Source: Arthrobacter sp. N199823
Lineage (GTDB): Bacteria > Actinomycetota > Actinomycetes > Actinomycetales > Micrococcaceae
Direction: 5' to 3'
Assembly: GCF_002929705.1 (NCBI RefSeq)
Contig: NZ_PJIN01000008.1
Span: 1-64,000, forward strand
Length of the DNA stretch: 64,000 nucleotides
Shown: positions 6,376 through 14,943 of the stretch, in pieces
Layout of the letters: the number at the start of each line of letters is the position of its first letter
How positions within the stretch are numbered: position 1 is the stretch's first letter
Made by a program: the position numbers and the translations under genes
The notes under the pieces: model-generated
Told to the model about the DNA's origin: nothing
Seen by the model: only the letters and a program-made list of their open reading frames with translations
The model's database searches: none

Positions 6376-8949
6376 GTGATCCGGGACAGGACCGGCTCTG
6401 TGCCGGGTCCGTCTTGGGTTGCAGAGCTTTTCGCTGCTGATGGTTGGGTGCGTTTTTTGGCAGCGCTCACCTCGCGGTTGTATCTAGGCGTGATGCTTTG
6501 CCTTGCGTTTTTTGCCGTAGTACCAGTGCTCGTCGGTTGGCATGGCACCGTGGTGCAAAGTGGCTCTATGGAACCGCACATCTCACGCGGTGACGTAGTC
6601 TTAGCGGCCCCGTTAGATGCTGGCAGTCCTGTTCCCATGGGTGGGGTGGTGGAATACCGCAGCCCTGCGGAGGCCGAACCAAGCGGGGTTGAGAAGACCC
6701 GTTTGCACCGCATCGTGGGAGAAAACGCGGACGGCACGTTCGTGACGGCCGGTGATGCCAACGTTGACGTTGATAGCACCCCGATCACCAGGGAACAAAT
6801 TAGCGGACAGGCGCGCTTGCTCATCCCATGGGTGGGACTACCGGGCTTGTGGTTAGCAAGCGGGGACTTCCCCTCCCTTGCCTTATGGTCGCTGCTGACA
6901 CTAACTGCCGTGGCAGCCGCAGTTCTCGGGGTCACTAACCGCCGGCCATTGGAGGATGTCGGTGACAATGCTCCCCGTGACGACGGAGACGACGGAGACG
7001 ACGGAGACGGTGAACATGACGGAAATGATCTAAACGACTGCGATGATGATGATGATGATGATGATGACGCATCGGGATTGGAAGAATCCGAACAAATCCA
7101 GCAAGCTACGGGTTGGCCCGATGAGACTGTTCCTTCACCTATTCAGAGGTTCGGTGCAGCTTTTGGAATTGTGACGGCTTTGGTTGCTATGACGGTGATG
7201 GGAGCCAGCGCTTTCTCCTCGGCAGCATTTACAGCCACTACAGCAAATACTGCTAATATTTTTCGTGCTGCCACCGACTGGGTGCCACCCACGGTGGCTT
7301 TAGCGAGCCCCGGGACCACGGTCAGGGAAACGGTGCTTTTGAGCGCTACAGCTTCGGATGCTGTCAGTGGTATCCGTAAAGTAGTCATCCAGTATGCTCT
7401 GGCATCTTCCGGTACATGGGTCACCCTGTGCACATCTGAATCCATACCCTATGAATGCGCGTGGAACACGACGACTCTCGCAGATGGCGCGTACCTCCTG
7501 CGTGCCACAGCGACGGATAAAACCGGTCTCAGCACCGCGACCGAGCCGATCCGCACGACAGTGGCCAACTCCTTTGCCGTGGTGCTAGCCGATCTAGGTG
7601 AAACTGCCCGCGGTACTATCAACCTCAGCACAACTCTTAGTAGCCCTGGAACCATCCCTTACACGGTACGGGTGGAATACTCCCTCGCTGACACCAATAA
7701 CTGGAAACCGATCTGTCAGAAACTCACAGCGCCTTACAACTGTGCGTGGAATACGACATCGATCGCTGATAACGACTACGACCTTCGTGCCGTGGCTGTC
7801 TCTGGAACCAGTACTACATATTCCAATATTGTCCCAGATGTACTGGTGGACAATACTGCACCCTTGGTTTCCTTGAAAGATCCAGGAGTCACGATCCGCG
7901 GCACCACCACCTTCGAAGCAACTGCCTCAGATGCGACCTCTGGAGTGGCTCAGGTAGAGGTACAGTATCTCCGTTCCGGCACCTCCACATGGGTCACCAT
8001 GTGCAGTATGGAGGAAGAACCATACTCCTGTCGATTCGATACCACCACCATGGCTTACGGCACCTACAGCTTCCGTGCCGTTGCCACCGACGAAGCAGGA
8101 AATACCTCGCTCTCATCTGCTACTTCTTACCGCACAGTTGATAACACAGTGGCCACAGTCTCAGCAGAAGATCCCGGCGCATACCTTACGGGTACCGTCA
8201 CCCTTCGAGCTTTCGCCAACTCCACCGCTGGCATCAACAATGTCCGTATTCAAACAGCACCAGCGGGGACCACAACCTGGACCACGCGATGCAGCGTAAA
8301 TGCGGCGCCTTTCTCCTGTCCTTGGAATACTGCCACGGTGACCGATGGACTATTCGACGTCCGCGCAATCCTGCTAGATGCCACCGGCAAAGAAACCGTC
8401 TCCAGCACCATTACCAATCGCCGGGTGGATAACAGCCCCTTGCGAGCAGCCGATATTCAAACCATTAACGGTCCCGGGACCGCCGGCCGAATCGACAATG
8501 GCGACACCATGAATTTCAGCTATAGCCAACTGGTGAACCTCCACACCGTGACACCCAGCTGGAACGGAGCACCGGTCCCCGTGACCATGCGCGTACGTGA
8601 CGGGAATCTATTGGGGCAGGGGAACAGTGGGGACACCATAGACATCCAACGCTCTGGTAGCTCTGTTAACTTGGGATCGGTCAATACCAAGGGAAACTTC
8701 GCCAAGACTTTCAGGACTATCTATTTGAACGCAACCATGACTGCTTCAACGGTCACGATCAATGGAATTCCCCGCACCGTTATTAGCGTCACGGTGGGCA
8801 GTGTAGCCAGTGGTTCCGGCAGCCTGCGCACGAACACGACATCGGCCAACATGGTGTGGAGTCCCCTCTCCTCCGTACGAAACACCAACGGTGCTGCTTC
8901 ATCCACAACACCAGTGACAGAGACGCCTCCCTTGGACCGGGACTTCTAA
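6376..8949 (+). CDS. SipW-type signal peptidase fused to Ig-like surface protein
   Basis: The 857-residue protein begins at GTG with GAGAG 10 bases upstream. Residues 36-54 form a membrane span. The catalytic region holds QSGSMEPHISRGDVV (Ser64), KTRLHRIVG (His111) and AGDANVD, the Ser/His arrangement of SipW/ER-type signal peptidase I. A second span (165-186) follows, then an Asp-rich linker (196-231), a third span (262-281), and a SSAAFTATTANTANIF junction like those cut by SipW. Then come four repeats of about 95 residues (306-690), each with Cys-x8-Cys and a WNTT-like sequence, read here as Ig-like domains with a disulfide. The last ~165 residues are beta-rich. It looks like a peptidase joined to its own kind of substrate. 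Confidence 0.85.
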   Translation: MIRDRTGSVPGPSWVAELFAADGWVRFLAALTSRLYLGVMLCLAFFAVVPVLVGWHGTVVQSGSMEPHISRGDVVLAAPLDAGSPVPMGGVVEYRSPAEAEPSGVEKTRLHRIVGENADGTFVTAGDANVDVDSTPITREQISGQARLLIPWVGLPGLWLASGDFPSLALWSLLTLTAVAAAVLGVTNRRPLEDVGDNAPRDDGDDGDDGDGEHDGNDLNDCDDDDDDDDDASGLEESEQIQQATGWPDETVPSPIQRFGAAFGIVTALVAMTVMGASAFSSAAFTATTANTANIFRAATDWVPPTVALASPGTTVRETVLLSATASDAVSGIRKVVIQYALASSGTWVTLCTSESIPYECAWNTTTLADGAYLLRATATDKTGLSTATEPIRTTVANSFAVVLADLGETARGTINLSTTLSSPGTIPYTVRVEYSLADTNNWKPICQKLTAPYNCAWNTTSIADNDYDLRAVAVSGTSTTYSNIVPDVLVDNTAPLVSLKDPGVTIRGTTTFEATASDATSGVAQVEVQYLRSGTSTWVTMCSMEEEPYSCRFDTTTMAYGTYSFRAVATDEAGNTSLSSATSYRTVDNTVATVSAEDPGAYLTGTVTLRAFANSTAGINNVRIQTAPAGTTTWTTRCSVNAAPFSCPWNTATVTDGLFDVRAILLDATGKETVSSTITNRRVDNSPLRAADIQTINGPGTAGRIDNGDTMNFSYSQLVNLHTVTPSWNGAPVPVTMRVRDGNLLGQGNSGDTIDIQRSGSSVNLGSVNTKGNFAKTFRTIYLNATMTASTVTINGIPRTVISVTVGSVASGSGSLRTNTTSANMVWSPLSSVRNTNGAASSTTPVTETPPLDRDF
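6979..7068 (+). repeat. Asp-codon microsatellite in the SipW fusion linker
   Basis: A 9-base unit (GACGACGGA) is repeated three times from 6979, and eight GAT codons plus GAC run from 7042 to 7068. Both encode the acidic linker. Tandem trinucleotides of this kind can change length by slippage, altering the linker by whole residues without breaking the frame. Confidence 0.8.
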
Positions 8950-9123
8950 TCTCACAACTTCAGCCGATCGGAACGCGGTACGGTCAAATCCATTAAGGAT
9001 TGAAAACTCAAGATGCAACATGAGTATCCCGCAGAGGGCCAGGGAGCCGGTCAGGCGCCGGGTGGTCGGATCGCTCAAAGCATCGACGGCAACGATATCG
9101 ATGGCGTGCCCACGCGGGAACGC
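8950..9123. other. Intergenic region
   Basis: The short stretch between the SipW fusion and the GNAT pseudogene holds no recognisable gene. Its minus-strand frame reads plausibly for about 35 residues after the GNAT stop, but it has no start and was not identified. Confidence 0.3.
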
Positions 9124-9651
9124 TCAGTGGGACAGCATTTTTTCGAACAAGAGGTTGGGTTCGTCGTAGTAGGCGTCGGTGACACCGAGCGGCTTCATTC
9201 ATAGGCGTTGGCATACTCGTTGTGAGGGTGCATTGAGCGGATCAGTAACTGCGACGACGGAGTGGAGCCCGTTGTTCGCTGCGTCCGTCATGACAGCACT
9301 GGCTGCTTCAGTTGCATAGCCTGCGCCTTTGGCGTCGGGATGTAGATGCCAGCCGATCTCCACGGGAGCTTCATCTTCTACACCTGCCGAGAGCGGGATC
9401 GGTTTGAGCAGGATATTCCCGATCAAATCACCCGATTCGCGAGAAGTAATGATCCAGATCCCGTGAACCGGGTCGTCAATAGCGCGACGACGAATGATCG
9501 ATTGGACAGCTTCGGAGCGATCCGTCATCGGCTTAGCCTGAGGCCCGAGGAATCTAACAGTCTCCCATCGGGACTCTAGGTCAAATAGAAAGTCGGCGTC
9601 GCCTAACTCCCATGGCCGCATGATCAATCGCTCGCTGCTGATAGTTCGCAT
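9124..9651 (-). pseudogene. GNAT acetyltransferase (RimJ/RimL type) with in-frame TGA
   Basis: Reading from the ATG at 9651 gives MRTISSERLIMRPWELGDADF and a GNAT core with the acetyl-CoA segment HPDAKGAGYATEAA, up to PSQRVCQRL and a TGA at 9201-9199. The same frame continues without shift as MKPLGVTDAYYDEPNLLFEK to a second stop at 9126-9124. That tail is the normal C-terminus of RimJ-like acetyltransferases (LG(M/F)-x-LG-x-T-x-x-YYD). The stop replaces the usual glycine of the LGM sequence, so a single GGA to TGA change explains it. The product would lack the last strand. A sequencing error or recoding cannot be excluded. Confidence 0.8.
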
Positions 9652-9930
9652 GTGTCAAGTATCTATTAGGACTACGCCAGAGTCAGTGAGCCCAATTTCA
9701 TGTCCCCCATAATGGTCTGTTTGCCATTCTTAAGACTCGTCGGCGCAGCACTCCGGCATCCGTAATCGAAACCTTCTGCGGGACAACAGTACGGCGCGAA
9801 CCGCAATCGTCTGAGTCTGCTGCCGCTTAATGGCCGGCCTTTGTATATGGTGACTCCTGAGTGGGAAACTGAGCACAGGTTGGCGTCGAGGCCGATGCTC
9901 ATCCCAACTCGCCTAATGGAAGAAGTATGC

Positions 9931-10578
9931 ATGATCTCGTTGTCCGCCGCAGCTGGCATCGTTCTGATCGAGCTTGGGCTCGCACTCACACCTGGGCCGA
10001 ACATGATGTACCTGGTCTCGCGCAGTATTAGCCAGGGATGGCGCGCCGGGATGATGTCGCTCTCCGGTACGGCAGTTGGCTTCGCCGTGTATATGGTGAT
10101 GGCAAACCTCGGGTTAGCAGCGGTGTTCCTCGTTGTCCCGTGGCTGTTCATCGCACTGAAGATCGCTGGTGCGGTCTACCTCCTCTGGCTTGCTTACAAG
10201 ACGCTTTGTCCGGGAGGGAAGTCTTTGTTTGAGACCAGCGAGCTTCCGCGCGACTCGTTCGGCAAGCTCTTCCGTATGGGGCTCCTGACGAATCTTCTTA
10301 ACCCAAAGGTCGCGATCCTCTATCTCGCGCTCATCCCTCAGTTCATTGACCCCGCTGCTGGCAGCATCGTGGCGCAATGCTTTCAGCTCGGTGCGATCCA
10401 GATCTTCATAGGCGTCGCGGTCAACGGTGCGATTATTGTCGCCGCAGGTTCAGTCGCAACATTCCTGCAGCGTAAGCCGACGTGGATGCGGTGGCAGAAG
10501 TTGGTAACTGGCACGCTTCTCGGTGCGATCGGTGTGAAGCTCGCGATTGATGCTCCTGCACCAGCTGTAGCCCCGTAA
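9931..10578 (+). CDS. LysE/RhtB family amino-acid exporter
   Basis: The 215-residue protein has about six membrane spans and the family N-terminus LTPGPNMMYLVSRSISQGWRAGMMSLSGTAVG, then LLWLAYKTL and a GLLTNLLNPKVAILYLALIPQF segment, all hallmarks of LysE/RhtB exporters. These pump basic or neutral amino acids or homoserine lactones out of the cell; the substrate here is unknown. An open frame reaches back to 9841, but the ATG at 9931 begins the conserved sequence and has GGAAGAAG just upstream. It is a single gene with no regulator of the usual LysG type beside it. Confidence 0.88.
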   Translation: MISLSAAAGIVLIELGLALTPGPNMMYLVSRSISQGWRAGMMSLSGTAVGFAVYMVMANLGLAAVFLVVPWLFIALKIAGAVYLLWLAYKTLCPGGKSLFETSELPRDSFGKLFRMGLLTNLLNPKVAILYLALIPQFIDPAAGSIVAQCFQLGAIQIFIGVAVNGAIIVAAGSVATFLQRKPTWMRWQKLVTGTLLGAIGVKLAIDAPAPAVAP

Positions 10579-10658
10579 GTCGAACACATTTCGGCACAGT
10601 GCGATTCATTCAAGGAGGGTGGTCTTTAGTCTGAGTAAGCTTTGATGCTTGGTCGCTT

Positions 10659-11549
10659 TTACAAGTCGGTGCGTCGAGGAATGACTGAAACCAGTCGCTC
10701 CTGAGCATCACTAATTATTTTCGCCAGTTGCGGTTCATAGCCTGAATAGTCAGCGAATCGCAGAACACCATAGGTAAGCACCGCGTCCGCTACCTTGAGA
10801 ATTTTAGTAATAGCCAGGGGGTCAGGGGCCCTATCAGTTTCATATAGGCCAGGCAGTATCTCTTTCCCGGGGTTTACAACTTGCAGCTCCAACGACGGCC
10901 ACCTCTTGCCGTGGGCTGATCCTGCCGATGCTCGCCATAGGCGTTCAACCACGTCCGGGTCGGCCAGATCAGCATCCACTTTCCCTTTAACAGCCACAGT
11001 TGCAGCGGCTTCTTTGACGATGGCCATGTATCCCGGGAACCGTCCTATGTCTTTCTCGCTTATGACGGACTCAAGCCTCTCTAGTACGACTTGGCGGGCT
11101 GCCTTAAGGCGTGCCTTTCGTTCATCGCCCATTGCGGCCTTTCGCTGCTCGTCTAGATCATCGAGTAAGAGGCAGATATGCCGCCGGGCGCATTCACGCG
11201 CAGATTCGCCGTTCATCATCCAAACTGCCTGCGAAGCAGCCTCGATTGCAGCACGGGACAGAGTTTGAACTGGACGGAAAGTATGGGTTACCTGTGCTTC
11301 CTCGTCGAATCGAAGAGGTGCCACATGATCTGCCCACATTGTCATGTGTTCGATACCAGCAGTTAGAAATTCTCGGCACCAGTCGGAAGACCGTTCGGGA
11401 GGGTAATGAGCGTTGACGACGTCAAAATTTGAACCGATCTTAGGCTCACCAATCTGCGCAAGAATATCGAGCAACAGCCGCGACGAGTGGGCCACTGCAA
11501 CCCAAGGCTCAATAGTGGATCTGTCGATTGCAATTCTTGTCATGGTCAT
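10659..11549 (-). CDS. Hypothetical protein, 296 residues
   Basis: The soluble, largely helical protein has natural composition (MTMTRIAIDRSTIEPW at the start; SARECARRHICLLLDDLDEQRKAAM in the middle; GSAHGKRWPSLEL towards the end). The serine-glycine-x-histidine pattern in SAGSAHGKRW resembles uncharacterised actinobacterial proteins of similar length. I do not recognise a domain with known function. It has no signal peptide or membrane span. The start could be this ATG or the second Met two codons on. It lies alone between an exporter and a resolvase remnant area. Confidence 0.7.
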   Translation of the reverse strand: MTMTRIAIDRSTIEPWVAVAHSSRLLLDILAQIGEPKIGSNFDVVNAHYPPERSSDWCREFLTAGIEHMTMWADHVAPLRFDEEAQVTHTFRPVQTLSRAAIEAASQAVWMMNGESARECARRHICLLLDDLDEQRKAAMGDERKARLKAARQVVLERLESVISEKDIGRFPGYMAIVKEAAATVAVKGKVDADLADPDVVERLWRASAGSAHGKRWPSLELQVVNPGKEILPGLYETDRAPDPLAITKILKVADAVLTYGVLRFADYSGYEPQLAKIISDAQERLVSVIPRRTDL

Positions 11550-11798
11550 GGGCTCACCCTATGCCCTCTATCCCATGGTCGTCAGTTCTGCTCAAGTCCA
11601 GTTAATTCAGCAGCGTCACACGTCTACCGAACAGACCGCGTCGCAGCGTGTCCCGCAAGCCGGTCCCTCACCGGACGAACCATCTCCTGACCTGCGGTTA
11701 TGTGATGGCGGATTTTGGACTGTCCCGTAGGGGTGGCCCGGTGAGCTGTCCGGTGACGGGGCGTCGTACGGTACGGGCTAGGTGTCTTTGAGTGTCGT
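11550..11798. other. Intergenic region beside the serine recombinase
   Basis: It contains a copy of the dispersed motif (11650-11666) and a second related sequence near 11722 (CTGTCCCGTAGG, followed by two CCGGTGA words). This may be one end of the element that brought the recombinase. Confidence 0.35.
11650..11666 (+). repeat. Dispersed 17-bp intergenic motif, copy 3
   Basis: Identical to 2638-2654. It lies 130-150 bp from the stop of a serine recombinase gene, which hints that the motif belongs to that element. Confidence 0.45.
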
Positions 11799-12431
11799 TC
11801 AGCCGAGTGGGGGAGTGGGTTGGGCTTCTTGGGTGTTCTGCATGGACTTTGGTGGGATGAGTGTTTGTGCGCGTCGGTAGAAGGTAGCGCGGGACATTCC
11901 AAGGTCGCGGGTGACTTGGGCTGTGGGTTCTCCGCTCTCTATGAGGCGGATGGCATTCTGGATTTGGCTGTCGGTGATGCGGCGGGGACGGCCACCGAGG
12001 TCTTTGCCTGCTGCTCTGCGCTTATTAATGGAGTCGGTGATGCGTTCGCTTTTAATATCGTGTTCCATTTGTGCCAAGGCGGCCATGATGGTGAAGAGCA
12101 TCGATCCCATGGGTGTTGATGTGTCTACATCGCCGCCGCCGAGGTTGAGAACGCGTAGGCCCGCGCCCCTCTTGTTGAGCTCTTGCGCGAGGGTCAGCAT
12201 GTTCTGGGTAGATCGCCCGAGTCGATCCAGTGTGGTGATTACCAAGGTGTCACCAGCAATCAGAGCATCGAGTGCCCGGTCGAATTGAGGCCGCGATGCT
12301 CTCGCTCCAGAAACGCCCTGATCAATATAGAGGTCATCTGCCCGGACGCCGGCGGCGAGAAGGTCAGCTTGCTGCCGGTCGGTAGATTGCTGCTTCGTCG
12401 ATACGCGCGCGTAACCGATTAATTTCCCCAC
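11799..12431 (-). CDS. Serine recombinase (resolvase/invertase family)
   Basis: About 210 residues. The N-terminal catalytic domain reads GKLIGYARVSTKQQSTDRQ with the active serine in ARVS, then TLDRLGRSTQNML and MAALAQMEHDIKSERI, as in Tn3-type resolvases and Hin/Pin invertases. A C-terminal Hin-like helix-turn-helix follows (GEPTAQVTRDLGMSRATFYRR). Such enzymes resolve cointegrates or invert DNA at paired res/dif-like sites. The GTG at 12431 is used because GGAG precedes it by 6 bases, while the upstream TTG at 12443 lacks a site. No transposase is next to it, so it may be a leftover of an older transposon. Confidence 0.88.
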   Translation of the reverse strand: MGKLIGYARVSTKQQSTDRQQADLLAAGVRADDLYIDQGVSGARASRPQFDRALDALIAGDTLVITTLDRLGRSTQNMLTLAQELNKRGAGLRVLNLGGGDVDTSTPMGSMLFTIMAALAQMEHDIKSERITDSINKRRAAGKDLGGRPRRITDSQIQNAIRLIESGEPTAQVTRDLGMSRATFYRRAQTLIPPKSMQNTQEAQPTPPLG

Positions 12432-12442
12432 AGGGCACTCCA

Positions 12443-12620
12443 ATGTGTCTCATAACTAATAGTGAACACACTAATTCAATCAGATAGTTTCGAGACATAG
12501 TTACGAGAAAAAATGGTTGAAGGCAATTCCCTGTGATCTTGCAGGATTTGAAGCATGCGCCTGGGGGAGTCGGGGGTAGTCGGTGAGACGTCTTGAAACC
12601 CTAGGGTTACGAGACACCGG
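12443..12620. promoter_or_regulatory. Possible res site upstream of the recombinase
   Basis: The segment just upstream of the recombinase holds several related words in both orientations: TGTCTCATAAC (about 12444), CGAGACATAG and TTACGAG (about 12490-12505), then AGACGTCTTGAAACC and GGTTACGAGACA (about 12586-12616). Repeated half-sites beside a resolvase gene are the usual layout of a res region. Exact subsites were not resolved. Confidence 0.35.
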
Positions 12621-12913
12621 GATTATTGGAGTTAGGGCCGTTCCCCAGTCAGGCTTGGCGTGGTTGTGTCCTATGGAGAGGAGTAGTGCCTCGCGGAAGT
12701 GTGTCAATGTGTTGATTTTTCCTTCTTGGTGACGGGTAAATTGCCGTCTTTTGTGCCTCAGTTTCGTTGACCCGTTAGGGGGCGTGCTAGCCGTAGCGGC
12801 TGAGTCGAAGGAGAAAAGTCTTCTACACCTCCTAGCCTTTGGCTCTCAGGGTTTTCCCAGATTGACGTCAAAATTCACAGGTTACTTTCAGGTAGGAGCG
12901 GAAGGGTGAACGG
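12621..12913. other. Intergenic region upstream of the lipoprotein pair
   Basis: No gene was seen. It must hold the promoter for the two exported proteins that follow. The sequence is lower in GC than the surrounding genes. Confidence 0.35.
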
Positions 12914-13423
12914 ATGAAGCCGATTAGTAAATTCGCAGTAGGAATTGTGGCACTGGCAACTGTCGCAACTCTTGGGGCTTGTACTGGAGTCAATACACCA
13001 GTTTCGTCCTCTACATCTACATCTACGTCTGCAAGTACAACATCTACGTCTGCAAGTACAACCGGCTCTTCATCGGTATCACTGCCGAGCGATGAAACCG
13101 TCTTTGGCGCTCAGTCAAAGGTTCTTCTTGACCAGAATCCAACTGCTTCTGTAGTTCAAACAAGCACTGGCGATGGAGATAAAACCTTCACTATTCCTGC
13201 ACTGCCTGAAGGAAAGACACGGATCGGGTTAGTCATTAACTGCTCTTCTGGGGACTGGAAAGTGCATATTGACCAAGTGACACCTGCTAGCAGTGGTGCA
13301 CTTTGTTCGCTGGACATCACACCTTCAGCGGACTTCCCTGTTGATAATCCTGAGAAAGAAAACAAGCTCTCGATTAATGCTCAAAGCTCAGCAAAATATT
13401 GGATCACAATTTTTTACAAGTAA
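12914..13423 (+). CDS. Small secreted lipoprotein, function unknown
   Basis: The 169-residue protein starts with a lipoprotein signal: MKPISKFAVG, a hydrophobic core, and the lipobox LGAC (Cys at about residue 23). A Ser/Thr-rich linker of tandem SASTTS-like units (about 31-55) follows, as in surface-tethered proteins. The remaining ~110 residues are a compact domain with two Cys (INCSSGDW and ALCSLDI), probably disulfide-bonded. It does not match a family I can name. The next gene, 22 bases on, encodes another exported protein, so the two probably form one secreted unit. Confidence 0.75.
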   Translation: MKPISKFAVGIVALATVATLGACTGVNTPVSSSTSTSTSASTTSTSASTTGSSSVSLPSDETVFGAQSKVLLDQNPTASVVQTSTGDGDKTFTIPALPEGKTRIGLVINCSSGDWKVHIDQVTPASSGALCSLDITPSADFPVDNPEKENKLSINAQSSAKYWITIFYK

Positions 13424-13445
13424 TTAAACTAGTAAGGAAGAGACG

Positions 13446-13979
13446 ATGAAAATATTAAGAAGTGTAACGGCGCTCCTCGGAGCCTGCGCCTTAGCGTTGA
13501 CCGGGGTAGCATCCGCGAATGCATCTGATGTTAGCGGAGGCGCTTCCCCTTATGGATTGTGCAACGGTGGTGTTCCAGACCTTTCTGTCACCAATGTAAA
13601 TCGAGCATACGTACCTGGTTCGTATCAGTTGCCAGGTTCCCCGGGTGCAAACCTCACGATCGCAGTGGGGACATCTTCAACTGTCACTGGATCAGTAACC
13701 GTATCAACGAGTGTTGAGGCGGGAGCAATTTTTGCCAAGGCCTCCGTTAGTGCTGGTATTACGCTCAGTGCCTCGACTACCAGCACCGCAACCTATTCTG
13801 TAAACGCAACTATTCCCGCTGAGGGTGGGTACATAGAGCTTGGATCTGAAGGACGATCATTTAACTGGTCCGCAACCACCTACAACAATAATTGCGTTGT
13901 CACCAATCAAGAAAGCGGTTCCGGAACTGGTGCAACAACAACACCTTACGGATATCTGTCATGGGTAGGTTTTGTCTAA
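13446..13979 (+). CDS. Secreted protein, function unknown
   Basis: The 177-residue protein has a Sec signal (MKILRSVTALLGACALALTGVASANA, cut after ANA). An LLGAC word inside the hydrophobic core resembles a lipobox, but the following residues favour ordinary cleavage. The mature part is Ser/Thr/Val-rich and beta-strand-like (TVTGSVTVSTSVEAGAIFAKASVSAG), with one Cys pair (LCNGG and NNCVVT). It ends in TPYGYLSWVGFV. An AAGGAAGAG ribosome site precedes the ATG. No known family was recognised. It follows a lipoprotein gene and is likely co-transcribed with it. Confidence 0.75.
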   Translation: MKILRSVTALLGACALALTGVASANASDVSGGASPYGLCNGGVPDLSVTNVNRAYVPGSYQLPGSPGANLTIAVGTSSTVTGSVTVSTSVEAGAIFAKASVSAGITLSASTTSTATYSVNATIPAEGGYIELGSEGRSFNWSATTYNNNCVVTNQESGSGTGATTTPYGYLSWVGFV

Positions 13980-14115
13980 GCCGGCAAATCATGATTTCAA
14001 ATCAACACAGGTCCGGTAGTTACGTCTTTACGCATAGAGACTGAAATATCTATCAGCTGATTCGATGCAGGATCATCGAAGAGCGTCGACTAGCCTGGAT
14101 CGGTTCAATTATTCA

Positions 14116-14149
14116 GTGTGGCCACCAATATTGATGTTGGTGGCCACAC
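14116..14149. terminator. Strong hairpin downstream of the secreted pair
   Basis: GTGTGGCCACCAA and TTGGTGGCCACAC form a 13-bp perfect stem with an 8-base loop, about 135 bases after the stop of the secreted-protein gene. There is no clear T-run on either side, so termination is plausible but not certain. It also lies just past the possible degraded gene on the other strand. Confidence 0.5.
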
Positions 14150-14162
14150 CCGTTGGTCAAAT

Positions 14163-14573
14163 TTAGGGCTTCTTGGTCGCTATTCGCGGCTGGGGCAATG
14201 CTCTGGTGGTTCCACCTACGCGAGGATGAAGCAAGAAGCCGGATTGCTGTGTTTGGATGAACCCTGAATATCCACCAGATCCCACTCCTGCGTATCGCCA
14301 ATCGTCGTCCCTGCGCGTGCGGCGATTTTGGCTCAAATATTCATCAGACCGCTCGTCACAAGGACCTACGCGGCAGTAGATCCAGAAATCTTCTACCTAG
14401 AACTCCGCTGCACGTTCGTAGTCATCATAGCGATCGCTGGCTCTGCTAGCAGTCTGGCAAATTCTCTCCATTGTGAAGCAGGGAAAAACCTCCACCGGCT
14501 CACCGATGCCTTGGGTAAATTTTATGACAGTCAGCCTCAGTCCTCCATTGAACTCATTTGCCGTTCCTCCCAT
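14163..14573 (-). pseudogene. Possible degraded gene with in-frame TAG
   Basis: From an ATG at 14573 with GGAGCGAGGAAA upstream, the minus frame reads MGGTANEFNGGLRLTVIKF and onward for 58 codons to a TAG at 14399-14397. It continues in the same frame for another 77 codons (VEDFWIYCRVGPCDERSDEY, later FIQTQQSGFLLHPRVGG) to a TAA at 14165-14163. Composition on both sides of the TAG looks protein-like, but the opposite strand is open too. I do not recognise the family. Confidence 0.35.
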
Positions 14574-14943
14574 TTTCCTCGCTCCCCAAGAATCAAGGAG
14601 TACGGAATAATTCTCTCTATCGTTGTTCACGCTACGCAGTCGATGTAGGAACAAAGATGTTTAGTCCGACCGGCAATGCAAACTCTGTGAATATGACGTC
14701 GAGTTGCTAAGGAGTGACGCTCACTTCAGGTCTGGATTATGTGAATAGGCCCCGCGAAGAGCCCTGAAACTCCGACCGTCAAAAAACCGTGCGGCAGTTC
14801 TATATATTGAATTGCCACTGCATCGTCGTTGTTTGTCGTCCGAGGCGGAGCAGGACTTCCCGCTGACTGTCTCATAACCCAAGTGTCCCGAATCCCATGC
14901 GTTACATGACGCCACTAAATAGTCTGTTTTGCCTGTTTCATCG
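14574..14943. other. Intergenic region
   Basis: No supported gene was seen. The minus frame of the possible degraded gene stays open to 14654, but without a good start. The rest up to the nuclease pseudogene shows no clear structure. Confidence 0.3.

Noticed and set aside
7300-8450. Regular repeats in the SipW fusion gene considered as a CRISPR-like or tandem DNA repeat array
   Set aside because: The repeat is at protein level (Ig-like domains of about 95 residues with Cys-x8-Cys). DNA copies are too diverged and too long for CRISPR.
14328-14648. Plus-strand frame opposite the possible degraded gene
   Set aside because: It has no ribosome site or recognisable motifs, and its composition is less protein-like than that of the minus frame. 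Kept only as a caution.
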